Below the pieces are notes generated by a model. It was not told the DNA's origin. It did no database searches and saw nothing but the letters and a program-made list of their open reading frames with translations. From Kaistia soli DSM 19436 (lineage in GTDB: Bacteria; Pseudomonadota; Alphaproteobacteria; Rhizobiales; Kaistiaceae): a DNA stretch of 64,000 nt. This document shows, piece by piece, positions 37,713 through 45,986 of the stretch (positions are counted from its first letter, which is position 1; every line of letters begins with the position of its first letter). The position numbers and the translations under genes are program-made. The stretch is from the NCBI RefSeq assembly GCF_900129325.1, contig NZ_FQUP01000001.1:1840615-1904614 (forward strand), given 5' to 3'.

Positions 37713-38717
37713 TCAGCTGATCGCGGAATTCATCACGACTAGATCCTTGCCGGTTGCATCTGGATGAAGCGGCAGGTCCGTGGTCACAAGAACGTCGCCG
37801 GCTTTCATCAGCGACTGGATGGTTGCCGTCACCTTCGGATCGGCATGGATGCGGAAGAGCGTGCCCTGAGCGTCGGCGGCGGCAGCGCTGTCGCGGTCGA
37901 AGCCGATCGCATGCCAACGCAGATCCCCAGTGGGAGAATCGGAGCGATTGAGCACGAAGGTGTAGGAGCCGAGCGGCTTGGTGGGAAAATCGAAATGCGC
38001 CGGCCCGTCAGCGACCGTGACGCCGTTGACGAGCACCAAGATGCGTTTGTCGGCGCTGGAGACGATGATCGAAACGGCCTGCTCGGGCGCGGCGGCAGAA
38101 GAACCATGAGGCTCGGCGGCTGCAACCGCTGTCCGGGCTTCCTCAGCGACGATATCGGCCAGCACCAGGCCGTCGCGCCCGACATCCACCGGCTCATCAT
38201 GGGCTCCGGCAATGATCACCGGCGTACCCAGCGTGGTGACGCCGAAGAGAAGGGACGAGAAGGCTAGCGGCAGGTGAACGCAGCCATGCGACGACGGATA
38301 GCCCGGCAGGCCGCCAGCATGCAGCGCCACGCCCGACCACGTCAGCCGCTCGGTATTCGGCATCGAGGCCTCGTTGTAGAGGCTCGAATGATGCGTGCGG
38401 TCTTTCTGCAGGATGGTGAAGACACCGGTCGGCGTGTCATGGCCGGCCTTGCCGGTGGAGCAGGTCGAGACGCCGATGCGGATGCCGTTGCGATAGACGA
38501 ACAGCATCTGGTTCGGGATCGATACGACAATCGCGACCGGCCCGATTGGCGACCTGTCCGGATGCCAGGTGAAATCGCCGGGCTTCAGGTCGGCAACGTC
38601 TTCGACTTCGACCGCGCGCGCGACAGCCGGCAGAAACGCCAAGGCGGTGGCACCGAATGCAAATTGGCGGCGGTTGGGTCTGCCGAAGGACGACCGCTTG
38701 TCCGATCGCGTGGCCAT
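37713..38717 (-). CDS. L,D-transpeptidase (YkuD domain) with long C-terminal region
   Basis: 334 residues. A twin-arginine-like signal ('NRRQFAFGATALAFLPAVARA', Arg16-Arg17) suggests export. The YkuD catalytic motif 'HAGGLPGYPSSHGCVHLP' has His133, His144 and Cys146. These enzymes make 3-3 peptidoglycan cross-links or attach proteins to the wall. Residues from about 200 on form an additional domain with alternating polar strands ('SIIVSSADKRILVLVNGVTV') of unknown function; it reads like a second, diverged wall-binding or YkuD-like half without the catalytic motif. Single gene. Confidence 0.9.
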   Translation of the reverse strand: MATRSDKRSSFGRPNRRQFAFGATALAFLPAVARAVEVEDVADLKPGDFTWHPDRSPIGPVAIVVSIPNQMLFVYRNGIRIGVSTCSTGKAGHDTPTGVFTILQKDRTHHSSLYNEASMPNTERLTWSGVALHAGGLPGYPSSHGCVHLPLAFSSLLFGVTTLGTPVIIAGAHDEPVDVGRDGLVLADIVAEEARTAVAAAEPHGSSAAAPEQAVSIIVSSADKRILVLVNGVTVADGPAHFDFPTKPLGSYTFVLNRSDSPTGDLRWHAIGFDRDSAAAADAQGTLFRIHADPKVTATIQSLMKAGDVLVTTDLPLHPDATGKDLVVMNSAIS

Positions 38718-38888
38718 AGCCGAATCACCTCCGCCGCAAGTTGATCCAGGATTAGGCGGCGCGGACGCTGCTGGTCAATTCTCTGACAGTGCGGAACGCA
38801 ACGATCATGTGGTTCCAGCGGAACACCGAGAAACACACGACAGAGGGTGACTGGTCTCATACGGGGCGACGCTCTATTGTCCTGCCGC

Positions 38889-39566
38889 ATGAGGATTGAA
38901 CAGCCGCCAGGCAGCCGAGGCAGTCTCAAATGGATCCAGCGTTCGGTCGCGGAGAAGTGGCACACCCTTGAAGCGCCGATCCTCAGTGCGGCCGGCGGAA
39001 GCGAGCTGCGCTGGTATTCGCCGCTTGCGGCCGACTCCTATGCCGAATACCGGGACGAGGCCTGCCTCGGCCTGCTCGGCCAACTCCATCTGGCGGATGC
39101 GCTGCAGGATTTCTGGCCGGCGCGCGGTCCGCAATGGGACGCGCTTGCAAAGACCGATTCCGGCGCCGTCGTGCTTGTCGAAGCGAAATCTCAGATCTCC
39201 GAACTGTTTTCGCCGGGGACGGCCATTGGCGAAGCAGCCCGTCTCAAGGTCGATGCCGTTTTCGAGAATCTTGCGGACCGGCTGAAGGCGGCTTCACGCC
39301 GTGCACGCTGGACCGAGCATTTTTATCAACTCGCCAACCGCTTGGCGTATCTCGATTTCCTGCGCCGGCACGATGTCGAAGCCTGGCTTGTGCTGGTGAA
39401 TTTCGTTGGCGACGCGGAGATGCATGGCCCGCATTCCGACGCGGCCTGGGAGGCTGCCTATCAGGTCGTGTGGCATGTGATGGGCTTGCCGAAGCGGCAC
39501 GCCCTCTCATCCTATGTCGTCCATGTTCATCCTGATGTGCGAATGAACGGGCAACACGCGCTGTAG
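38889..39566 (+). CDS. PD-(D/E)XK-fold-like hypothetical protein
   Basis: About 225 residues from ATG 38889 (38847 in frame is an alternative). The pattern 'GPQWDALAKTDSG' followed by 'AVVLVEAKSQISEL' matches the D...ExK catalytic core of PD-(D/E)XK nucleases, with Asp in QWD and Glu-Ala-Lys. The C-terminal half is helical with several Trp/His residues. I do not recognise a named family. Could be a nuclease, a repair factor, or a catalytically repurposed fold. No neighbouring methylase or helicase, so not an obvious restriction system. Confidence 0.65.
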   Translation: MRIEQPPGSRGSLKWIQRSVAEKWHTLEAPILSAAGGSELRWYSPLAADSYAEYRDEACLGLLGQLHLADALQDFWPARGPQWDALAKTDSGAVVLVEAKSQISELFSPGTAIGEAARLKVDAVFENLADRLKAASRRARWTEHFYQLANRLAYLDFLRRHDVEAWLVLVNFVGDAEMHGPHSDAAWEAAYQVVWHVMGLPKRHALSSYVVHVHPDVRMNGQHAL

Positions 39567-39591
39567 CCTTGAGACCGAAGACGGCCTCTCG

Positions 39592-40377
39592 CTACTGCAG
39601 GAGGAAGTCCAGCACCAGATCGTCGAAGGCGGTCCCCTGCTCGACATTGAGGAGATGGGCGGCTTTGCGGATGACCTCGAGACGCGCCCCTTCGATCGTC
39701 GATACCCATTCCCGCGTCTTGGCGATCGGGGTCGCCGCGTCCGAGTCGCCGCATATTGCGAGGGTCGGAACCGGGATGAGTTCGAGATCGTCGCGAAGGT
39801 CCATTTCCGCCAGGGCTTCGCAACAGGCGGCGTAGCCTTCGTCGGATGCCGTCAGGATCATTGCGCGGACCCGCGCGCATTCCTCAGGATGGGCGGTGCG
39901 GAACGCTTCAGTGAACCAGCGTCCGATGACAGCATCGACCAGCGCCTCGACGCCTTCGTTGCGGGCGGTCTGGGCACGACCCTCCCAGACCTCGCGCGGT
40001 GCAAGATGCGGCGAGGAGGAAACGATCACCAGCTTTTCGACATGCTCGGGCGCGTTGATGCCGAGCCATGCCGCGGTCATGCCACCCTTCGACAGCCCGA
40101 CGACATGCGCCGATTCGATGCCCAATGCCTCCATGACGCCGCGGGCGTCACGGCCCAGCCGGTCGATCGTGTAAGGCGTTTCGGGCGGGGCTGACTGCCC
40201 ATGCCCGCGATCGTCGAATCGCACAATACGGAAATGTTCGCGAAACCGCGGCATCTGGCCGTCCCACATCGTGTGGTCGGCACCGAGTGCGTTCAGGAAG
40301 AGCAGCGGCGGCTTGCCGTTGTCCGGATCGGCCTCGACATAGAGTTCGATCCCGTCGTCCATCGCAATGCGTGGCAT
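39592..40377 (-). CDS. Alpha/beta hydrolase, 3-oxoadipate enol-lactonase (PcaD)-like
   Basis: 261 residues from ATG 40377 (GTG 40380 also possible). Nucleophile elbow 'VGLSKGGMTA' (Ser96), an acid in 'ICGDSDAATP' and the histidine in 'KAAHLLNVEQ'. The opening 'FLNALGADHTMWDGQMPRF' is characteristic of PcaD, which opens 3-oxoadipate enol-lactone in the beta-ketoadipate pathway. The nucleophile motif GLSKGG in place of the usual GLSMGG and the absence of other pca genes here leave the substrate open. Confidence 0.8.
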   Translation of the reverse strand: MPRIAMDDGIELYVEADPDNGKPPLLFLNALGADHTMWDGQMPRFREHFRIVRFDDRGHGQSAPPETPYTIDRLGRDARGVMEALGIESAHVVGLSKGGMTAAWLGINAPEHVEKLVIVSSSPHLAPREVWEGRAQTARNEGVEALVDAVIGRWFTEAFRTAHPEECARVRAMILTASDEGYAACCEALAEMDLRDDLELIPVPTLAICGDSDAATPIAKTREWVSTIEGARLEVIRKAAHLLNVEQGTAFDDLVLDFLLQ

Positions 40378-40584
40378 CACCCTGTCCTTGCCGCTACCCC
40401 GATTCCGCTCTGGCGATCCGCCGGCGGGAATGATCTCATCATGGTTCTGGTCGGCGTCAACCTATATAACCGCGACAGCGGTTCGAACATGCCCCGACTC
40501 GCCTCGCATGGGCCTCCTTATGGCGTCGTCGTTACCTCAATCGATCACGGCTGCTACCTCCTTGTTCGAACCGCGGAGCCTTGG

Positions 40585-40926
40585 ATGACCAGTATCGCGT
40601 GGGATGCGGTGGCCGATCGCGACGTGATTGAGATTGCCGAGCAGTGGCTGCATCAGGGACGACGAATCGCGATTGCGACCGTGGTGGAGACCTGGGGGTC
40701 GGCGCCGCGGCCTGTCGGCAGTCAACTTGTCGTTGATGACGCTGGCGCATTCGAGGGCTCTGTCTCAGGTGGCTGCGTAGAGGGCGCCGTGATCGCCGAG
40801 GCGGCCGATGTGATTGCAAGTGGCCATTCACGGGTGATGTCGTTCGGCGTTGCCGACGAGACCGCCTGGCAGGTCGGACTTTCGTGCGGCGGCCGCATCG
40901 CTGTCTATGTCGAGGCCATCAGCTGA
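40585..40926 (+). CDS. XdhC/CoxI-type maturation factor, small N-terminal-domain protein
   Basis: 113 residues from ATG 40585. 'GRRIAIATVVETWGSAPRPVGSQLVV' (XdhC_CoxI domain) and 'GSVSGGCVEGAVIAEA' with its conserved Cys are diagnostic. XdhC-type proteins bind molybdenum cofactor, help insert the terminal sulfur and load it into xanthine dehydrogenase-like enzymes. Here the two usual XdhC domains are encoded by separate genes, this one and the next, which overlap by one base (TGATG). Confidence 0.87.
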   Translation: MTSIAWDAVADRDVIEIAEQWLHQGRRIAIATVVETWGSAPRPVGSQLVVDDAGAFEGSVSGGCVEGAVIAEAADVIASGHSRVMSFGVADETAWQVGLSCGGRIAVYVEAIS

Positions 40927-41618
40927 TGCGCGCCGAAACTCTCGAAGCGCTGGCGGCAGCTGGACGAGAGCGCCGAGCCGCCATCCTCGTTACCGATCTC
41001 GAAAGCGGCGACAGCCGAGTCGTGGCTGAAGACGGAAGCTTTTCTGAAGATCCATTCGGCGATGAACTGATGGCGCGTTTCCGCTCTGGGCGCTCGGGTT
41101 TGGTCGAGTCGGCGCATGGCAAAGCCATGCTGACCGTCCGACTTCCACCGCCGCGCCTCGTCATCATCGGCGCAGTGCATATCGCCCAGGCCTTGGCACC
41201 GATGGCCGGGATCGCCGGGCTCGACGTCACCATCATCGATCCGCGCACGGGCTTCGCAGCGGTCGGGCGCTTTCCAGGCGCGCGGCTTTACCCGATCTGG
41301 CCAGAGGAGGCCTTGGCCGAAGTTCCGCTCGACGCCTTCACTGCGCTGGCGGCGATGACCCATGATCCGAAGATCGATGACCAGCCGCTCGCGGCGGCGC
41401 TTGTGGCGGGTTGCTTCTATGTCGGCGCGCTCGGCAGCCGCAAGACACATGCAAAGCGCCTCGATCGTCTCGTGTCGCTTGGCGTCGACCCCGTGGCCGC
41501 TGCACGCATCCGCGCGCCGATTGGGCTCGATATCGGCGCGCAGTCGCCGGCGGAGATCGCTGTCGCAGTCCTTGCAGAAGTGATTGAGGCGCTGCGACGG
41601 CGGGGGGGCGACACGTGA
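40926..41618 (+). CDS. XdhC Rossmann-domain protein
   Basis: 230 residues from ATG 40926. After a diverged N-terminal part, a Rossmann-type core 'PRLVIIGAVHIAQALAPMAG' begins near residue 77, and 'GCFYVGALGSRKTHAKRLDRL' is the conserved XdhC C-terminal signature, followed by 'RIRAPIGLDIGAQSPAEIAVAV'. Works with the preceding small XdhC protein. Its stop overlaps the next gene's GTG start. No molybdoenzyme gene is present in the window. Confidence 0.88.
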   Translation: MRAETLEALAAAGRERRAAILVTDLESGDSRVVAEDGSFSEDPFGDELMARFRSGRSGLVESAHGKAMLTVRLPPPRLVIIGAVHIAQALAPMAGIAGLDVTIIDPRTGFAAVGRFPGARLYPIWPEEALAEVPLDAFTALAAMTHDPKIDDQPLAAALVAGCFYVGALGSRKTHAKRLDRLVSLGVDPVAAARIRAPIGLDIGAQSPAEIAVAVLAEVIEALRRRGGDT

Positions 41619-42217
41619 ACACGGTCGCCGCCATGATTCTGGCGGCAGGCGAGGGGCGGCGCATGGGCGGCCCGAACAAGCTGCTCGCCGAAATCGCCGG
41701 CGTTAGCTTGATCAGGCGTGTCACCGAGGCCGCACTGGCGAGCCACGCGCTTAGGCCCGTCGTCGTTGTCACTGGCCATCGACCTGAGGCGATCCGGGCG
41801 GCGCTCGCCGGGCTCGATGTCGCAAATGTGGACAATCCGGATTATGCATCGGGGCTGTCGACATCGCTCAAAGCCGGTATCGCCACGCTTGGTACGGAGA
41901 TCGACGGTGCGCTGATCCTTCTCGGCGACATGCCCTTCGTGGACAGCGCGACCATTGATGGGATTCTCGCTGCCTTCGAGGGCTCTGGTCGCCGGGCGAT
42001 CGTTGCGCCGGTTCATGATGGCCGCCGCGGAAATCCCGTTCTGTGGCCGCGCCGGTTTTTCCCGGCGCTGGTGGCGATCGAGGGCGACAAGGGCGCGCGC
42101 GATTTGATCACGGCCCATACAACAGAGGTCATCGAGGTCGCGGCCGGCCCCGGGGTGGGCCACGACCTCGATACGCCAGAGGTGTTGGCCAAGGCGGGCG
42201 GGCGTCTGCCCAGCTGA
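41615..42217 (+). CDS. MobA-like NTP transferase, molybdenum cofactor cytidylyltransferase (MocA-like)
   Basis: 200 residues starting at GTG 41615, overlapping the preceding stop (GTGA). 'AAMILAAGEGRRMGGPNKLL' is the nucleotidyltransferase signature and 'LILLGDMPFV' the metal-binding site. MocA converts molybdopterin to the cytosine dinucleotide form used by xanthine dehydrogenase- and CO dehydrogenase-type enzymes. Co-expression with two XdhC proteins supports a molybdoenzyme maturation role. Confidence 0.85.
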   Translation: MNTVAAMILAAGEGRRMGGPNKLLAEIAGVSLIRRVTEAALASHALRPVVVVTGHRPEAIRAALAGLDVANVDNPDYASGLSTSLKAGIATLGTEIDGALILLGDMPFVDSATIDGILAAFEGSGRRAIVAPVHDGRRGNPVLWPRRFFPALVAIEGDKGARDLITAHTTEVIEVAAGPGVGHDLDTPEVLAKAGGRLPS

Positions 42218-42223
42218 CACGCT

Positions 42224-42601
42224 TCAGATGGGTTGGCCGACGTCGATCCGGTTGCCGTCAGGGTCCTCGAAGACGAACGCGCGGAGGCCATAGTCCTTGT
42301 CGCGCAACCCCTTGACGATGCGCAGCCCCTGCTTTCGGCAGATGGCATGAAGCCCGTCTACATCCGCGACCATCATGTGGATTGCGTTGAAGCCGGGCTG
42401 CTTGAAGTCCTTCTGCAGCGTCAGATGCAGTTCGGCGGCGTCGCGCTTCAAGATCATGAAGCCGACAGGTTCACCGTTCTCGAAGGTCTTCCGGAAGCCG
42501 AGAACGCGGATGTAGAAATCTTCTGCCCTTGCCATGTCGTGTACGGGCAGCATTGCGGCGATCCGCCCGAAGCGGATGCCGTGGTCGGCGCTATCAGTCA
42601 T
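42224..42601 (-). CDS. VOC-family protein (bleomycin-resistance/glyoxalase type)
   Basis: 125 residues with a complete VOC module: 'MLPVHDMARAEDFYIRVLGF' at the start and 'LRAFVFEDPDGNRIDVGQP' at the end. Conserved acidic and histidine positions ('ELHLTL', 'IHMMVADVDG') could bind metal. Function unknown. Convergent with the MocA-like gene, stops seven bases apart. Confidence 0.83.
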   Translation of the reverse strand: MTDSADHGIRFGRIAAMLPVHDMARAEDFYIRVLGFRKTFENGEPVGFMILKRDAAELHLTLQKDFKQPGFNAIHMMVADVDGLHAICRKQGLRIVKGLRDKDYGLRAFVFEDPDGNRIDVGQPI

Positions 42602-42883
42602 GATCGAACTCGGATTGGGAACAGGCCTGCGCCAATGGGACGGTGCCCATTCGTCACAGCCGTCATCCTGAATCGGGCGAGACGGTGCTCGGCAGTGAGT
42701 CTAGCACAAACAGACCCGTCAGCGCGTCCAGCCTGGTTGGCTGGCAGCACTCAGCCGCCTATGCTGCTAATATCTTGATTCAGCACGACAATCGTCGAAT
42801 ACGCGGTTGAAATCAAGGGGCCTCTGCGACACGATTTGGGTGTCCCTCCCAGGACGTCGTGAAATCGCAATGTCGAGGTGTCC

Positions 42884-43150
42884 ATGCCTTCATCGTTGTT
42901 GCGTCAGCTTCAGGGCTATGGGTTGACGACTGCCCATATCCTTTATCGCCTGCCTGATCATCCCGCCCTCCTGCAAAGCTATGTCTGGCAGGATTACGAT
43001 CTCGCCCCGGAGTTTCCCGAACTGAACCGTTTCCTTGATTTCTGGAAACGTGAACTCGAGGGGCCGCTTCATTCTGTGAAGGTTGCGCATCATGGCGTGA
43101 TCAGCGCTGCGGAGATGCGGATCGCCTCGTCCGAGTTTGCGTTCAACTAG
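42884..43150 (+). CDS. Usg family protein
   Basis: 88 residues from ATG 42884 (GTG 42878 also in frame). 'LQGYGLTTAHILYRLPDHP', 'VWQDYDLAPEFPELNRFLDFW' and 'EGPLHSVKVAHHG' match the Usg proteins first named near trp genes in Caulobacter. They occur across alphaproteobacteria and their function is unknown. A strong terminator follows. Confidence 0.88.
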   Translation: MPSSLLRQLQGYGLTTAHILYRLPDHPALLQSYVWQDYDLAPEFPELNRFLDFWKRELEGPLHSVKVAHHGVISAAEMRIASSEFAFN

Positions 43151-43196
43151 GTTCCCGGCGCCGCAGGTTCCTCCCCTTGCACGGCACCGGACAGAT

Positions 43197-43231
43197 CGGG
43201 TTGCCAACATGTCGTTGGCAACCCGATTTTT
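43197..43231 (+). terminator. Terminator of the usg gene
   Basis: Perfect 12-bp stem (43197-43208 with 43214-43225), five-base loop, then ATTTTT. Also separates usg from the convergent Anbu gene. Confidence 0.95.
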
Positions 43232-43252
43232 CCGGTTTTGGACCGTTAGCGA

Positions 43253-43996
43253 TCAGTCTTTGCCGTATGGCGGGGCCGGAATCGCCTGATGCGCGGCGCG
43301 CAGCGCCGCCGACCAGCGCTCGCGCAGATCCAGGAAATATTCGTCGTTGCGATCGATGCGGTGCGAGACATCGATCTCAATCGCGTCGCGGCGAATGGTG
43401 ACGACATCGACCGGCATCCCGACGCCGAGATTGGAGCGGATGGTCGAGTCCATGGAGACGAGGCCGAGCTTCAGAGCTTCCTGGAGGCTCGTCTCGCTGG
43501 TCACCGCACGATCGAGGATCGGCTTGCCATATTTGTGCTCGCCTATCTGCAGATAGGGCGTGTCGCTGGTCGCCTCGATGAAGTTGCCGGCCGAATAGAT
43601 CATGAACAGCCTGAGACGGCCGCCCTTGACCTGGCCGCCGAGCAGCATGGTGACGTCGAAGCTCGCGGCCTGCTGCTCCATCGACTTGCCATGGATGCGA
43701 TAGACCTCGCGAATGGCGCGGCCGATAAACTGCGCCACCTTGAACATGCTCGGGATCGAGTAGATCGTTTCGATCTCGCCCGTTTCGGGGTTCTTGATCC
43801 CTTCGTTGAGCAGGTTCAGCACCGACTGGCTGACCGCTAGATTGCCAGCCGTGGCGATCGCGATGACGCGGTCGCCCGGCTTCTCGAAGAGGTGCAACTT
43901 GCGGAAGGTCGCGATGTTGTCGAGCCCGGCATTCGTCCGGGTATCGGCGATCATCACCAGACCCTCGCGCACGAGAATTCCAACGCAATAGGTCAT
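43253..43996 (-). CDS. Anbu, proteasome-like peptidase (ancestral beta subunit)
   Basis: 247 residues. The N-terminus 'MTYCVGILVREGLVMIADTR' is that of Anbu: after Met removal a Thr becomes the nucleophile, with Asp18 and Lys33 (Met-numbered) as the other catalytic positions. Anbu forms ring or spiral assemblies related to HslV and the proteasome beta subunit. It is typically encoded with ATP-grasp, alpha-E and transglutaminase-like genes, exactly the three genes upstream here. Its natural substrates are unknown. Last gene of the unit. Confidence 0.93.
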   Translation of the reverse strand: MTYCVGILVREGLVMIADTRTNAGLDNIATFRKLHLFEKPGDRVIAIATAGNLAVSQSVLNLLNEGIKNPETGEIETIYSIPSMFKVAQFIGRAIREVYRIHGKSMEQQAASFDVTMLLGGQVKGGRLRLFMIYSAGNFIEATSDTPYLQIGEHKYGKPILDRAVTSETSLQEALKLGLVSMDSTIRSNLGVGMPVDVVTIRRDAIEIDVSHRIDRNDEYFLDLRERWSAALRAAHQAIPAPPYGKD

Positions 43997-44077
43997 GACC
44001 GCATTTCGTCTCCGCCGGGCGCCGGATTGTCGACACTCACGGCACGAGTCGCAAGCGCTATGGCTGCGACTTCCCCG

Positions 44078-44890
44078 TTACTTTGCCGCACCGGCCTCGG
44101 AAACCCGGATCGACACCTTGGGAACGGCGCTCCAGTCGCCATAGGCGGCGCCGCGGACCGGGGCGGCGGCGACCCTGTCGAGCCCGATCGCGAGGCGGAC
44201 ATACGAATCGGTCGGACAGAGATTGGTCGAGGGGTCGAAGCCGATCCAGCCGACGCCGTCGATGAATGCCTCCGCCCAGCCATGCTCGGCATGAGCAGGC
44301 TCGGTCGTCTCGGGGCGATAGAGATAGCCGCTGGCATAGCGCGAGGGGATGCCGAGATGGCGCGCGGCGGCGATGAAGACATGCGCCATGGCACGGGGAT
44401 CCCCGGTCTTGGCCGCGAATGTCGCGATCGCAGCCTCGTCCGCCGTCTCGCCAGGGGCGATCTCGTCATGTAGGCCGTCCATCAGCGCGTGCAGGCGCGA
44501 TAGCGGGTCGCTTGGCGCGGCGGCGTCGATCGCCTGCGCAAAGGAGCGGATCGCCGTATCCGATTGGGTCAGCGCCGTCTCGCGCAGGAACACGGCGATC
44601 GGGAAACGCTCGGATTGGCCGCGCACCATGCCGGCCATGTCATGCGTCTCCACCTCGCCAAGCGCGGTGATGGTGAGACCGTCGAGCTTGCCCTCGGTGG
44701 TGAAGGACTGGACCATGTTGCCGAACGGGTCGAGCACGCCGGCGAGGCGGCAGTCGTGATCGACCTCGATGCGCCAGTTGACCACGAACTGGCCGTCATG
44801 GCCGCGCGGGGTCAGCCGCAGCGTCTGAATGGCGCCGGTCGCCGGCGGATCGAAGGCGTAGACGGTCTCGTGGACGATCCTGAGGCGCAT
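44078..44890 (-). CDS. Transglutaminase-like protein with substituted catalytic cysteine
   Basis: 270 residues: a beta-rich N-terminal domain ('MRLRIVHETVYAFDPPATGA', 'LRLTPRGHDGQ') followed by a transglutaminase-like core. In active homologues the core helix reads G-x-C-x-D-x-A-H; here it is 'TGDPRAMAHVFIAAARHLG', with Pro165 where the Cys should be. The His (His203 in 'HGWAEAF') and Asp (Asp219 in 'GFDPS') remain. It therefore probably lacks protease or transamidase activity and may bind a peptide or partner. Lies 10 bases downstream of alpha-E, 81 bases upstream of Anbu. Confidence 0.9.
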   Translation of the reverse strand: MRLRIVHETVYAFDPPATGAIQTLRLTPRGHDGQFVVNWRIEVDHDCRLAGVLDPFGNMVQSFTTEGKLDGLTITALGEVETHDMAGMVRGQSERFPIAVFLRETALTQSDTAIRSFAQAIDAAAPSDPLSRLHALMDGLHDEIAPGETADEAAIATFAAKTGDPRAMAHVFIAAARHLGIPSRYASGYLYRPETTEPAHAEHGWAEAFIDGVGWIGFDPSTNLCPTDSYVRLAIGLDRVAAAPVRGAAYGDWSAVPKVSIRVSEAGAAK

Positions 44891-44900
44891 GTCAGGATCC

Positions 44901-45863
44901 TCAGGCGAGATACTGGTCGGTGATGGCCTGGCCGAGGCGCGTGTTCTCGCCGATCAATTCGGTGAGGAACTCATGCAGCCCGCCCTGAAACACCTCGTCG
45001 AGGGTCGCGTTCTGCAGCCGGTTCCTCGTCGAGCGCGCGACGCGCTGGGCTGGTCCCTGGCGGCCATAGGCCAGCGAAAGCTCGTCGAGGAATTCGCAGA
45101 TCCGCGCGTAGCAGGCCGAAAGCGAGCGCGGCAGCTGTTCGTTAAGAACCAGGAGGTCGGCAACGAGCCAAGGCTTGACGCTCTCGCGATAGACCCAGTG
45201 ATAGGCCGTGTTGGCCGACACCGAACGCAGGATCGACGACCATTGGAAGAAGTCGAGGCCGCCGCCGACGCTTTCATGCTCGGGCAGCAGCAGGTGATAT
45301 TTGACGTCGAGGATGCGCGCGGTGTTGTCGGCGCGCTCGATGAAGCTGCCGAGCCCGGAGAAGAAGAAGGCGTCGTTGCGCAGCATGGTGCGATAGGCCG
45401 AGCCGTCGAAGCGGAGCGATGCCTCCTTCACGTAAGTCAGGAAGGCATTGAGCTTTAGCCGGTCGCCGGCGAGCCGGTCGAAATCGCGCAGGCCGAGCCA
45501 TGCGCCGTTGATCGCTTCCCACATCTCGCCCGTCAGCGCCGTGCGCACGGTGCGGGCATTGACACGGGCACGCTCGAGGCAGGAGCGGATCGAGGAGGGA
45601 TTTTCCGGCGATAGAGCGAGGAAGTCGACGACGTTCTCGGCCGTCGGTTCCCTGCCGAGCGATTTGAACAGGCCGAGCGTGCCGGTGGCGGCGACCGCCG
45701 ATTCCCATTCGTTCGATTCGCCGGCATAGGCGATCGGCATCGCAGCCAGACGGTTCGCCGCATCGACGATGCGCGCGGTGTTTTCGGCGCGCTCCACATA
45801 GCGGGCGAGCCAGAACAGATTGTCGGCGGTACGGCTCAGCACGGGTGGAAACTCCGGATGCAA
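44901..45863 (-). CDS. Alpha-E domain protein (DUF403)
   Basis: About 313-320 residues, almost entirely helical. 'SRTADNLFWLARYVERAENTARIVD' is the hallmark start, with a repeat-like second half 'FIERADNTARILDVKYHLLLP'. The start may be GTG 45842, which has GGAG nine bases upstream and matches homologues that begin at this motif, rather than ATG 45863. Function unknown. Alpha-E proteins are encoded with circularly permuted ATP-grasp and transglutaminase-like genes and are thought to join in peptide synthesis. Confidence 0.9.
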   Translation of the reverse strand: MHPEFPPVLSRTADNLFWLARYVERAENTARIVDAANRLAAMPIAYAGESNEWESAVAATGTLGLFKSLGREPTAENVVDFLALSPENPSSIRSCLERARVNARTVRTALTGEMWEAINGAWLGLRDFDRLAGDRLKLNAFLTYVKEASLRFDGSAYRTMLRNDAFFFSGLGSFIERADNTARILDVKYHLLLPEHESVGGGLDFFQWSSILRSVSANTAYHWVYRESVKPWLVADLLVLNEQLPRSLSACYARICEFLDELSLAYGRQGPAQRVARSTRNRLQNATLDEVFQGGLHEFLTELIGENTRLGQAITDQYLA

Positions 45864-45986
45864 AGGCTCTCAGAGACCCTCGACCGGCACGCGGGCGAAG
45901 GGATCAGGCCTTGGAACGCGATCGAAATCGGCAACAGGCGCCAGGTCTTGCTGGCGGAAAGGGCAGGGGCGAGGATGGCCAGGTCC

